Positions 1 through 7,649 of a DNA stretch of 50,642 bases are shown here, one piece after another. Numbering within the stretch: position 1 is the stretch's first letter; each line of letters begins with the position of its first letter. Below the pieces are notes generated by a model, which saw only the letters and a program-made list of their open reading frames with translations, did no database searches and had not been told where the DNA came from. The DNA is from Acidobacteriota bacterium (GTDB lineage Bacteria > Acidobacteriota > Thermoanaerobaculia > Multivoradales > J023), in assembly GCA_029263395.1 (NCBI GenBank), contig JAJCXO010000272.1, positions 1 through 50,642 of the forward strand, read 5' to 3'. The position numbers and the translations under genes are program-made.

Positions 1-873
1 GAACTCGCCGCCGGAATCACCAATGTTCCCGTAGAGGCCAGGGATCTTTCCTCGAAGGCTTTCCTGCTTCACAAGTCTGTTCGCAGCACAGTATGAAATG
101 CTGTGGCTCCTCGATCCAAGAGCCGAAAGCTTGACGTGAACTAGATCAAAACTAACATCCTTGATCTCAACCGTCTCAACGTAGGAGCTGGAATGCATAT
201 ACTCTTCGAATAGCAGTCCGAGCTCTATAGTCTCATCGTCGTCATAGACTTCAATGACCGGAGCGCCACCTTCCCGTATGAAGTACCAAAGGCAATGTTC
301 AAGTAGGCCTCTCGCGATGCTTTTAACGGTTTTTGGCGCTGCATCCCTATAGCGCTTGGTGAAGTTTGATAGAGTTACGATAGTCCTTCGGGGTTTCCCC
401 GGGGCCTCGCGACGCTCAACCTTCGAGACATCATCTTTGGCGGTGAACGTAAAGCTCCTCTGATGTGGAATCCCATCGTCAGAAATATAGGTGCTTTCGA
501 TGACTACCTTGGAGAAGGCTTTGAGCCAAAGCAGGCGGCCCACTCCACGCCCGCCTCGATCCGCCTTATAGTCGCTATCTAGAGTCTGAAAAGACTCCAG
601 ATTGCTATCGGTAAACCCGATACCATTGTCTGTGATGACGAAGTCTAGAATGTCACTCTTGGGTTCGGGGCCAGGGCGCTCATTCGGCCCTGGATCAAGC
701 GAAATCTGGCCATCCCTTACGATACGAATACTGATTCGGCCGTTGCTCTCTTGACCAGCGTCCTCGATTGAATGGATCGAGTTGGCTACTGCCTCGAACA
801 TCGGGAAGAGTCCCTTCGTGGCCGGCAGTGGTGTATTCCTTAGGCGTCCCGCCAGGTTCGTGGCCAGTGTCAA
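1..873 (-). CDS. GHKL (Hsp90-like) ATPase, partial, C-terminus beyond left edge
   Basis: The reading frame is open from a TTG start to the window edge, giving 291 visible residues. The TTG follows GGAG at a 6-base spacing and an in-frame TAG lies just upstream, so this start is well supported although non-ATG. The Bergerat ATP-binding fold is clear: N-box EAVANSIHSIED (about residues 27-38), DNGIGF (82-87) and the glycine-rich lid GGRGVGR (107-113). A later stretch with CAANR followed by KIPGL resembles the transducer part of stand-alone Hsp90/MORC-like ATPases rather than histidine kinases, and no HisKA domain precedes it. Such proteins are common in bacterial accessory and defence loci; a defence role here is inference from family and from the decayed integron next door. 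A short overlapping frame starting ATG at 952 could supply an alternative N-terminus if a frameshift is present. Confidence 0.75.
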   Translation of the reverse strand, partial: MTLATNLAGRLRNTPLPATKGLFPMFEAVANSIHSIEDAGQESNGRISIRIVRDGQISLDPGPNERPGPEPKSDILDFVITDNGIGFTDSNLESFQTLDSDYKADRGGRGVGRLLWLKAFSKVVIESTYISDDGIPHQRSFTFTAKDDVSKVERREAPGKPRRTIVTLSNFTKRYRDAAPKTVKSIARGLLEHCLWYFIREGGAPVIEVYDDDETIELGLLFEEYMHSSSYVETVEIKDVSFDLVHVKLSALGSRSHSISYCAANRLVKQESLRGKIPGLYGNIGDSGGEF

Positions 874-1028
874 GAGATGCTCCTACGGCTGAGATTCCAT
901 GGATGTTGTCCAGATGGTGAGCTTCCGCAAACGTTAGCGACTCCGTCGCCATTCGGATTGTAGCCCGCGAGCCGTGTAGTCTCTAGACCAAAGCTGGCGG
1001 TGTATCGGTCATTCGCCCAGCGCAGCCG

Positions 1029-1055
1029 GTTATCCGACAGATTCTGTCCGATAAC
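1029..1055. repeat. near-perfect 12-bp inverted repeat with a third copy nearby
   Basis: GTTATCCGACAG and CTGTCCGATAAC are inverted with one mismatch around a 3-bp centre (ATT). The right arm recurs exactly at 1150-1161. They lie in the 345-bp gap between the GHKL gene and the 3' end of the integrase remnant, where no convincing gene was seen. They could be a recombinase or regulator site, or element ends; nothing in the sequence decides. Confidence 0.5.
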
Positions 1056-1218
1056 ACCCGGCCGCGTCCCCTAACTGCTGCTGATAGGGTCCTTCCAGAG
1101 TTCAGCAAGCCGTTCCCCGACGTGAATAACGTCGTCCTACTGAAAACAGCTGTCCGATAACCTTCCCCTCTCCCACTGGCTAGAGCCTCGGTTGTCGAGG
1201 CCCGCAAGAGGGGCTCAG

Positions 1219-2140
1219 CTATTCCTGACTTGCCGAAAGAAGATCGAGCGGACTCTGGACACCTTGCGGACCCTGATTCAAGACGGGGGTATAGATCATC
1301 GTCGTCTTGACATCCGAATGTCCCAGCAACGACTGGATCGTCCGAATGTCGTAGCCCGCTGCCAAGAGATGCGTCGCGAAGGAGTGTCGCAACGTGTGAC
1401 AGCTCGCCTTCTTGGGTATCTTCGACCTCAGCAATGCATTGCGAAACGCGCGTTGAACGCGGCGCTCGTGCAGGTGGTGCCTCCGCCACGCACCACTCCG
1501 GGGATCTCGGCTGGGGCGAGGAGCTGGAAACACATACTGCCATGGCCACTCCCGATCGGCATTTGGATACTTACGAGCCAGCGCGTATGGCAACTCGACG
1601 CCGGCGTAGCCTTCGGCGAGAGCCTTCTCATGCTCCCGATAGACACATTCGAGGTGCTTTTCGAGAGGCGTAACAAGAGAATTCGCGAGCATGGTAACAC
1701 GATCCTTTTCCCCCTTGCCATCGCGAATGACGATCTGACGGTGCTCGAAGTCGACATCTTTGACGCGCAGACGCAGCCCTTCGAGTAGCCTCGAGCCGGT
1801 GGCATAGAGCAAGGAAGAGGTGCTCGACGCCGTTGATCCTGCTGAGGATCGCCTGCACCTCATTGGTGGAAAGGATCACTGGCAGCTTGCGGCGTCGGCG
1901 AGCGCGCACGAGCTCCAGGTCGCCGAGCTCTATGCTGAGAACGTGGCGGTAGAGAAAGAGAATCGCACAGAGTGCCTGGTTTTGGGTGGAGGCGCTGACG
2001 TGGCGGTCCTTGGCGAGATGGGTCAAGAAGGCACTGACTTCGCGCTCGGCAAGGTCGCGAGGGTGGAGCTTGCCATGGAATAGGATGAATCGACGGATCC
2101 TGGCGTGGCCAAGCCCGTCCAGGTGGTGCCAGGCACACAT
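1219..2140 (-). pseudogene. intI: integron integrase (tyrosine recombinase), frameshifted
   Basis: Two frames together spell one IntI-type recombinase. The upstream frame carries RRFILFHGKLHPRDL and AFLTHLA...STQNQAL...LFLYRHVL. The downstream frame carries [22 protein letters not shown], then the IntI-specific insertion ([13 protein letters not shown]...YVFPA), [12 protein letters not shown] and [16 protein letters not shown]. Catalytic residues are all visible: first Arg in TGSRLLE, Lys in GKGEKDR, HxxR in HTLRH, His in LGH and Tyr in MIYT. The frame changes at about position 1815, between the SAM-like N-terminal domain and the catalytic domain. Upstream of about 2095 the N-terminus is further degraded in other frames. 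Integron integrases are normally transcribed away from attI, so attI and any cassettes would lie to the right (above 2200); no confident attI or attC was recognised there. Presumably inactive unless the frameshift is a sequencing error. Confidence 0.85.
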
Positions 2141-2245
2141 CGAGGCACATCGCCACTATCTCTGCGTCGACCTGCACGCAAGATCTCTCTATGCCGTTGG
2201 GACAGCAGGCGCCCACTTTCTAGCCGAGGTAGGTGGCACCTAATC

Positions 2246-2954
2246 TCATGTGTGACCACTTAGTTGCGCGAAGGCAAACCGTCCGCGTTCCGCCACCGAT
2301 GGGGAAGGATCAGAAGCTAGCTGCTCGGCCAGATTTACTGAGTCGGCCCCAACGGACTCTAAGTGTTGGATCAGTAGTTCCCCGGCAACCCGGCGAACCA
2401 TCGGAGACCGATCCACTGCCGCCAAATTTAAGGTTTCCCGAAACGGGCTCGAGACTGATATCGGGCGTTCCCCAAGTATCGGCTCAAATCGCCCCTGGCA
2501 CCACGTTAAGTCTGTCCAAGCCCACTTCCGCCCGGGCGGCGCGCACCTGAGGGACCCAATCATTGAGTCGACGCACTGCTAAGGAGCAGAAAAAGCCGTT
2601 AGGGGCTCCCTCCGATAGAGCGCGTAAAATCCTCTCACGTTTAAAGCCATCACCGCTACACAAGTCCAACCAAGAGACGAAGCTCACTGGCCTTTTCCAG
2701 AACTTCCATCGAGCGAGTGAAGCCGTTTTCTCGATCTCCCAAAGTTCCGTTCGCAGCTTCCTTTCCCAAGCCTCCAGATTGTTCAACGACAACCGCGACG
2801 TCTCGGCAATAAGCGAAGCCATGGCCTCCGCTACTTCGCGCCCAGCAAGTCCGGAATGAAGATACCGATGGACTGCCGCTAAGACATCGTTTTCGTTTTG
2901 CAGTTGATCAGGCATGGGCTGGAGTACCGGTCCAGCGGTGGAGCCCTGAGGCAT
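2246..2954 (-). pseudogene. HEAT-repeat-like hypothetical protein, frameshifted
   Basis: The first frame (156 codons from the ATG at 2954) includes WLDLCSGDGFKRERILRAL and the HEAT-like helix LAVRRLNDWVPQVRAA, then stops at a TGA at about 2483. The next frame continues with PILGERPIS...LAAVDRSPMVRRVAGELL and further helical sequence to 2246. The combined length is one base over a multiple of three, which fits a single 1-base frameshift at about 2480-2490. The WVPQVRAA and SPMVRRVAG segments look like successive HEAT/armadillo helical pairs, a scaffold that usually mediates protein-protein contacts. The gene lies where cassettes would be expected beside the broken integrase, but its orientation matches the integrase, which is unusual for a cassette. 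Function unknown. Confidence 0.55.
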
Positions 2955-3107
2955 CTCTAACTATGGTATTAGTCATATCTTCAAAGTCATTGACCACTGT
3001 GACAATTGCACATGCCTCTCCTGTCAGATCGAAGGTCCGCGGGTCAAAGTAGCCACAGGCAAGCCAAGACGGTTCCGCCCACTCAGGGCGGGAAACCTTG
3101 GGGTCGT

Positions 3108-3290
3108 CTATCCTCGGGGCTCACGCCGCGTCGCCAGGGCTCCTTGGCGCCAGCCCCGAGCTTTACGATTAAGCCCCTCCCGGGCTTCAGCTCGGGCAGC
3201 TACCGCCAAGGCTCCCACCAGGGCCCAGGGGCGATCGAGTGCGTCGAAGTTGCGCCCGACATCTGAGAGGGCCGCTTCGAAAGTGTTCAA
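3108..3290 (-). pseudogene. truncated nucleotidyltransferase (AbiEii/MNT-like) fragment
   Basis: The first 35 residues (MNTFEAALSDVG...LDRPWALVGALAVAARAEAR) resemble the N-terminus of AbiEii-type or minimal nucleotidyltransferases, in which a [AG]LVGG-A-x-ARAEPR segment precedes the catalytic DxD. Here the sequence after ARAEAR turns into arginine/glycine-rich unrelated residues and stops, so the catalytic core is absent. It overlaps the stop of the upstream small gene by 4 bases, the arrangement of the usual two-gene module. Probably a decayed toxin or regulatory nucleotidyltransferase gene. Confidence 0.5.
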
Positions 3291-3472
3291 GGGGGGGGCT
3301 CCAAAGCCTGTCTATGAGGAGCCACTCGCTGGGTTACCCACTCCCCGAGCCGGCGGTCGATCTCTTCTGGCAAAGCCTCCGGATGCTCCCGGATCAAGAG
3401 CTTCCGCTGCATGGCAATCATCGCTTCGCGAAGCTCGATCGCCGCTCGAAATCTCGCCATGACCCGTTCCAT
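3287..3472 (-). CDS. small partner protein of nucleotidyltransferase module
   Basis: A 61-residue charged protein with the core REAMIAMQRKLLIREHPEALPEEIDRRLGEW. Short proteins of the form HP-x-A-x-x-E-I-x-R-R-L-x-x-W are often encoded immediately upstream of AbiEii/MNT-like nucleotidyltransferases, and the downstream reading frame here overlaps the stop codon in just that way. Family members usually continue with a GAEHGD-like tail; here the end (QALEPPP) differs, next to a run of G at about 3292, so the 3' end may be frameshifted. Role in a toxin-antitoxin-like pair is inference; with the partner truncated the module is likely dead. Confidence 0.45.
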   Translation of the reverse strand: MERVMARFRAAIELREAMIAMQRKLLIREHPEALPEEIDRRLGEWVTQRVAPHRQALEPPP

Positions 3473-3559
3473 AGCCTGATTTTACCTCTTATCCGCCGAC
3501 TGATCGGCCAAAAGAATGGCAAGGTTCTCACCGACAATCACCGATCCCCGCGTGCCAAC

Positions 3560-3727
3560 ACTCCGGAACCGGCGAACAAAGCTCCAAACCCCGGTGCCGA
3601 CACCCCGGAACCGGCGAACAAAGCTCCAAACCCCGGTGCCGACACCCCGGAACCAGCGAACAAAGCTCCAAACCCCGGTGCCGACACCCCGGAACCGGCG
3701 AACAAAGCTCCAAACCCCGGTGCCGAC
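3560..3727. repeat. 42-bp tandem repeat, 4 near-identical units
   Basis: Four consecutive units start at 3560, 3602, 3644 and 3686. Each has the order CCGGAACCGGCG, AACAAAGCTCC, AAACCCCGGTGCCGAC. Only a few substitutions separate the units. Several frames stay open through the array because 42 is a multiple of 3 (for example a 14-residue GVGTGVWSFVRRFR repeat on the minus strand), but no ribosome-binding site or homology supports translation. The array lies in a gene-free stretch between the nucleotidyltransferase remnant and the SGNH hydrolase. Confidence 0.9.
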
Positions 3728-3868
3728 GCGTTTGTCGGTCGACAATTGCGTTAGCACGCGGTGTTGGCGCGTTTGTCGGCCGACAATTGCGTTAGCACGC
3801 GGTGTTGGCGCGTTTGTCGGCCGACAATTAGCTTAACACCTGGGTCTTTTCTCCATTGTCGGCCGACA
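3728..3868. repeat. 41/42-bp spaced palindrome array (TTGTCGGCCGACAA)
   Basis: Directly after the 42-bp array, a different unit begins at 3728, 3769 and 3810. Each holds the palindrome TTGTCGGCCGACAA: one imperfect copy at 3732-3745 and perfect copies at 3773-3786 and 3814-3827. A fourth core, TGTCGGCCGACA at 3857-3868, sits in otherwise diverged sequence. Centre-to-centre spacings are 41, 41 and 42 bp, close to four turns of B-DNA, so all palindromes would face the same side of the helix. This is the expected layout of an operator array for a dimeric DNA-binding protein, but no such protein can be assigned. Confidence 0.85.
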
Positions 3869-3874
3869 TGTGGC

Positions 3875-3892
3875 CCCGCACCGCGGTGCGGG
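3875..3892. repeat. perfect 18-bp palindrome
   Basis: CCCGCACCGCGGTGCGGG is its own reverse complement. Its centre is 21 bp (two helical turns) from the centre of the last TGTCGGCCGACA palindrome. As RNA it would form a strong stem but without a loop or U-tract, so a classical terminator reading is weak. Between it and the SGNH hydrolase stop at 4055 there is a further hairpin (GATCCC...GGGATC at about 3918-3940) and no supported gene. Confidence 0.8.
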
Positions 3893-4054
3893 AGCCTTGG
3901 ACGACGGACTTGTGACGTGATCCCCCGGTGTTTGAGGGATCTGCGGGCGGGAATCGACCTCTTCACCGGCTGTTTAGGAGTCGATATTGCGGTCAAGATT
4001 CTTGCTGGCCTCGCGGGCGCCGATCGTCACAGTCAGCCTATGTCTTTGCAGGTT

Positions 4055-5248
4055 TCAGGGGTTTCGGTGAAGCCGCCCCCAATCTGCGCTCTCGAAAGCC
4101 CTATTCTCGATCATCCACCCACCCAGTATACGCGCCCTCAGCTCATTACCCTGGCGCGTGAAATGGTAACCGTCGGTATAGAGACTTTCCTGCGCCGGGA
4201 CGTGGCCCGCAAGATCAAACGCTGGAACTCCAAGCGCAGACGCGACGCCTAAGGTCACCCGGTTCGACTCCGCAATTGCCTCCCTGACCTCCGCCAGAGC
4301 CAATGGAGATTTTCCCTGCCAATTCGGGTGATACGGAAACGTCGTCAACACCACACCAACCTCCTGGGCATCGGCGATTGCAACGAGATTCTCGAGATTG
4401 CGACGAAAATAGACTGGCGGATTCTGTTGCAACAATGCGCCAATCGATGTCTCGTTGAACGGCGCGGTCGGATAGGTACCGGCCATCACTTGGGCATGGA
4501 GCTGTGCGGTGCGATGTGATTCCGGAATCGGGCCAAAAACACGTAACAGTGAGCTGTGAGGAATTGCCCAGCCGAGGCGGATCGCCAAGGTGCGCAGTGC
4601 CGCGGAATGCTCGAACAGCGCCGGCATCGGCGCTAGACCCTGGACGCCGGAGGAGCCCGAGTTATCTCCACGGTAAGCGGTAGGCGGGTCCACGAGGCGG
4701 GCGTGGACGTCGTTGATGGCATGTTGAACGATCAATAAGTCCGGTTCGAGATCGAGAACCCGCAGTTCGAGGTTGATCAACGATTCGAGGGAGCTGTAAC
4801 CTGGCACTCCGGCGTTGATGACCTCCACCTTCGGCCTTCCCGCTGACCTCAGAAAACCCTGCAGTAACGCTGGATACGCCTCCGCCGGATCCTCGACCGA
4901 CGACGAGTAGGTGGTTGACCCTCCGAGGCAGACGATGCGATAGACGCCTTCAGGCTTGGGCGTCATGATTTCGTCACCGCGAAAGCCCAAGGCATTGTGC
5001 CGATTACGACCGCTGCGATAGTTCGCCGTCGTGACGTACCCCAGATGCCGATGGGGTCTTAGCTTGCGGCTCTCTTCCGGACGCTCTCTAATCTGGTCGA
5101 CGGAGGCGTAGGCTTGAAACTGATCCGCGGTCGCTCCGTAGCGCAACCACAGCCGGGCCGAGATCTCGAGCACTGCAAACACCGAGACTGACGCGAAGAC
5201 CAAGAGGCCGAACCGGCCAAAGAAGGTCGGGATTCCAGGCCTCGTCAC
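4055..5248 (-). CDS. SGNH/GDSL-family hydrolase, membrane-anchored
   Basis: A 397-residue protein of the SGNH hydrolase superfamily (esterases, lipases, acetyl-transfer or deacetylation enzymes). An N-terminal hydrophobic segment (about residues 11-29) suggests an inner-membrane anchor or uncleaved signal. Block I is VCLGGSTTYSS with the presumed nucleophile Ser111; the oxyanion Gly and Asn lie in NAGVPGYSS (145-153) and HAINDVH (177-182). The catalytic Asp-His pair is in DGYHFTRQGN (359-368). The order and spacing of all blocks look intact. Substrate unknown; membrane-anchored SGNH proteins commonly act on polysaccharide or cell-envelope acyl groups, but nothing nearby identifies a target. 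It is transcribed leftward toward the repeat block and appears to be a single gene. Confidence 0.8.
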   Translation of the reverse strand: MTRPGIPTFFGRFGLLVFASVSVFAVLEISARLWLRYGATADQFQAYASVDQIRERPEESRKLRPHRHLGYVTTANYRSGRNRHNALGFRGDEIMTPKPEGVYRIVCLGGSTTYSSSVEDPAEAYPALLQGFLRSAGRPKVEVINAGVPGYSSLESLINLELRVLDLEPDLLIVQHAINDVHARLVDPPTAYRGDNSGSSGVQGLAPMPALFEHSAALRTLAIRLGWAIPHSSLLRVFGPIPESHRTAQLHAQVMAGTYPTAPFNETSIGALLQQNPPVYFRRNLENLVAIADAQEVGVVLTTFPYHPNWQGKSPLALAEVREAIAESNRVTLGVASALGVPAFDLAGHVPAQESLYTDGYHFTRQGNELRARILGGWMIENRAFESADWGRLHRNP

Positions 5249-5335
5249 AACGACTCCAAAAGTTAATCTCGAATGTTGCCAAGGACAGCATGAAAACTGT
5301 GAAGACGACTGCGCGGATCCGGCTCGAATGAGTAA

Positions 5336-6016
5336 TTAGAACACATGGTCATCCTCGGGGCTCTGCTCAACGGCCTTCTGATGCTGGGCGCTGTAGCGGC
5401 TTACCAGCAGGGCCCCGTCGCGCACTGTAAAAATTTGGCGGAGCCTGGGAATCGAGATCGCTGCCACTGCTAACACCGCAACTGACATAGCAAGTATCAC
5501 CCAGTCCCAGGCGGCCAGGGAGAAGGCGAGAGTCCGCACTACAACAACAACGACGGCAAACAGCGCCGTCGGAACCAAATCCGCCAAGAGCTCATAGACC
5601 CAGCGCTCATAGACTCGGTATGGCGTGTACCCCGGATCCACCTGCGACCACAGTCGATCCAACTCCCCGGGCCGATCCAACTCTCGGACAGAGAACCCAT
5701 CGGGAAGCGCTGCTTCGGCAGCTTGTCTCAATGCCCCGACCTCAGGCACCGTTAGAGCAGACAGCTGGTGAGGCCCCTGCCGGAACAAGTGCCTCTGAAT
5801 CGAGATGCGGATCTCGTGGATGAGAACACCGAGTACAAATACCAACGGAGCCCCGAGAATAGCGGCCGGTAACGGTGCCTTCTCGAGAGCCGAAACGATG
5901 CCCATGTACGTCGTTGTTTTGCTACTCATCGCGAGCGCAATGCCTGCTGCCACGGCAGAGTAGCCAACGAGGAAATGGAGGAATTCTCGGCTTAGCTTCC
6001 CGGTAACGATCTCCAC
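5336..6016 (-). CDS. multi-pass membrane protein of unknown function
   Basis: A 226-residue protein with hydrophobic segments near residues 12-30, 47-68, 148-165 and 168-188, so probably four transmembrane helices. A soluble loop between the second and third helices contains LDRLWSQVDPGYTPYRVYERWVYELL, rich in aromatic and charged residues. The C-terminus is polar and acidic. No enzymatic motif was recognised. It lies alone between the SGNH hydrolase and the protease operon with gaps of about 90 and 120 bp, and nothing in its sequence links it to either. Confidence 0.55.
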   Translation of the reverse strand: MEIVTGKLSREFLHFLVGYSAVAAGIALAMSSKTTTYMGIVSALEKAPLPAAILGAPLVFVLGVLIHEIRISIQRHLFRQGPHQLSALTVPEVGALRQAAEAALPDGFSVRELDRPGELDRLWSQVDPGYTPYRVYERWVYELLADLVPTALFAVVVVVVRTLAFSLAAWDWVILAMSVAVLAVAAISIPRLRQIFTVRDGALLVSRYSAQHQKAVEQSPEDDHVF

Positions 6017-6135
6017 TTCACGACTCCCTCGCCGAGCACGATCTGTCGTGGAGCTGATGAGCTCGTATTGTCGCAGCTCGCCGCATGTCGAAGACGATGC
6101 CGTGATTTATTCGAATAGCAATGAGTCCGTAAATC

Positions 6136-7644
6136 TCACGACAAGTCTAACACAGCAGCGATTCGCCTCCTTGAGCCTTCCGAGGGACTCGAGGCTCTCC
6201 CTCTGTGACTCTCCAGAGCCAACTGATCATCCACAACATCGAGGGCCCACTGCAGACGGGTTGTCACGTCGGTGGGCAAAGGAAAGGATCGCTTGGTACC
6301 GTTCACGGCAATCGACACCAGGACTGGGGCTCCCCACAGTCCTCGATCGACCCTCAACTCAACCAGGTCGCGATACCGCGTCGACTGAACCGTTGTGGAG
6401 GCCGACAGTGCCTGCGGATCAACATCCTCGACAGAGTCGGTCTCGAGACCCTCGAACCAGCTGATTCGATTGTTCTCCAGCAATATTGCGGTGCGCGCTT
6501 TCGCCCCGTGCATCCACAGCGGCAACCGAGAGTCAATGCTGCTACCGGCTACAACCTCCTCCACCACACCGTCGACGGACGATCCGGCCAAACGTCGGAT
6601 GGCCTGCGCACGTCGCGCCAGGCTCGGATGGATCTCGGCACCTTCCGACACATGCGGCAGTCGCCGTGGCAGCAACGCCAGGCGATGGACCTCGACCAGG
6701 GCTCGGATACAGGTTTCCGCATCGCCGCTCAATTCCAACGCACGCTGGTCCGCATCGGTCTCCCAGCTACGCTTGCGTTTGCCGATCAAGTGGAGTGCCA
6801 CAAGTACTACGAACGGCCATACCAAACTGAATCCAACCCACGGTGCCAACAGCACCGCAAGCAGGATCAGCCCGATCTCCAGCAACTGGAGACGGCGGAT
6901 ACGGAGGCCGGTCAGATATTCGAGATGGCCAATTTCGTGAGCATAAATGGCACCAACTTCCTCTGGTTGGAGGGCCTCCAGCAGCGAACTCGACAACAGG
7001 ACACGAGGCCTCTGAGTGCTCGCAAGGGCGAAGGCGTTGGACCACTGCCCGCCGTGCATCGGCAACAGCCAGAGGCTGGGTTTGGCGATCAGAGACCGGG
7101 CGTCGATCTCCGCCAGCCTCTCACGCAAGGGCCCGAGCGATTCGTCTCTCAGTGGCTCGGCACGCAGCAGGGCGAGCAATATCCGGCTGTGAGAATGACT
7201 TTAGAGCCCCAGGCCTACAGCGACCGCAAGTGCTGCAGGCCAACGCGACGGGCTTGCCGTCTGGATCAACCGGTCGAGTGCGCCGAGAAACCAGGGAGCC
7301 CCGGCGAGCACCACCCAGAAGCCGTTGAAGCCGAGCCACAGTCGTACTGTGAAACTGAGATACGCTGCCAAACTCCAGCGCTCATTGAGGAGTTTCTTGC
7401 GGAGTCGGAAGCCGCCCACCAGGGTGCTGAATATCACGATCAAGACCAACCACGGCAGCTGCCGCCAGGCCAAGACAGCACATCCCAACAAAGCAGCTAG
7501 AATCGGTACCACAAGACTCTGGCGTAAGTGAATCAGGCGCTGCGGTAGGGTGCTGTCGTCTTCTATCGAAAGCATTCGTCGGCCTAATCCCCAGTTGACG
7601 AGTCCAGGGCTCAAAGCCAACAACAATGCGAAGGTCAGATGCAC
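6136..7644 (-). pseudogene. M48-like membrane metallopeptidase gene with in-frame stop
   Basis: From a GTG at 7644 the frame encodes four or so hydrophobic helices (LTFALLLALSPGLVNW onward) and then meets TAA at 7201-7203. The same frame continues directly as SHSHSRILLALLRAEP and a complete M48-type catalytic domain: IYAHEIGHLEYL gives the zinc-binding HExxH, and WETDADQRAL gives the ExxxD third-ligand motif. Membrane helices followed by this domain are what an intact protein of this kind looks like, so the stop seems to split one gene. Alternatives are a sequencing error, readthrough, or two genes with the second starting at TTG 7179; no ribosome-binding site precedes that TTG. The gene starts 5 bases after the upstream membrane-protease stop, so the three genes form an operon. 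Confidence 0.65.
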
Positions 7645-7649
7645 GCCAT

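Noticed and set aside
983-1549. Leftward 188-residue frame overlapping the integrase
   Set aside because: Different frame of the integrase strand without a recognisable domain; the integrase frame explains the conservation.
2250-3000. attI or attC sites beside the integron integrase
   Set aside because: Single GTTRRRY-type heptamers can be found (for example GTTGGAT near 2364) but none has the paired boxes or hairpin expected.
3482-3757. Leftward coding frame with 14-residue repeats
   Set aside because: It exists only because the repeat period is a multiple of 3; there is no ribosome-binding site or homology.
6205-7500. Rightward 431-residue reading frame
   Set aside because: It is antisense to the M48-like gene, low in recognisable motifs, and typical of GC-rich shadow frames.
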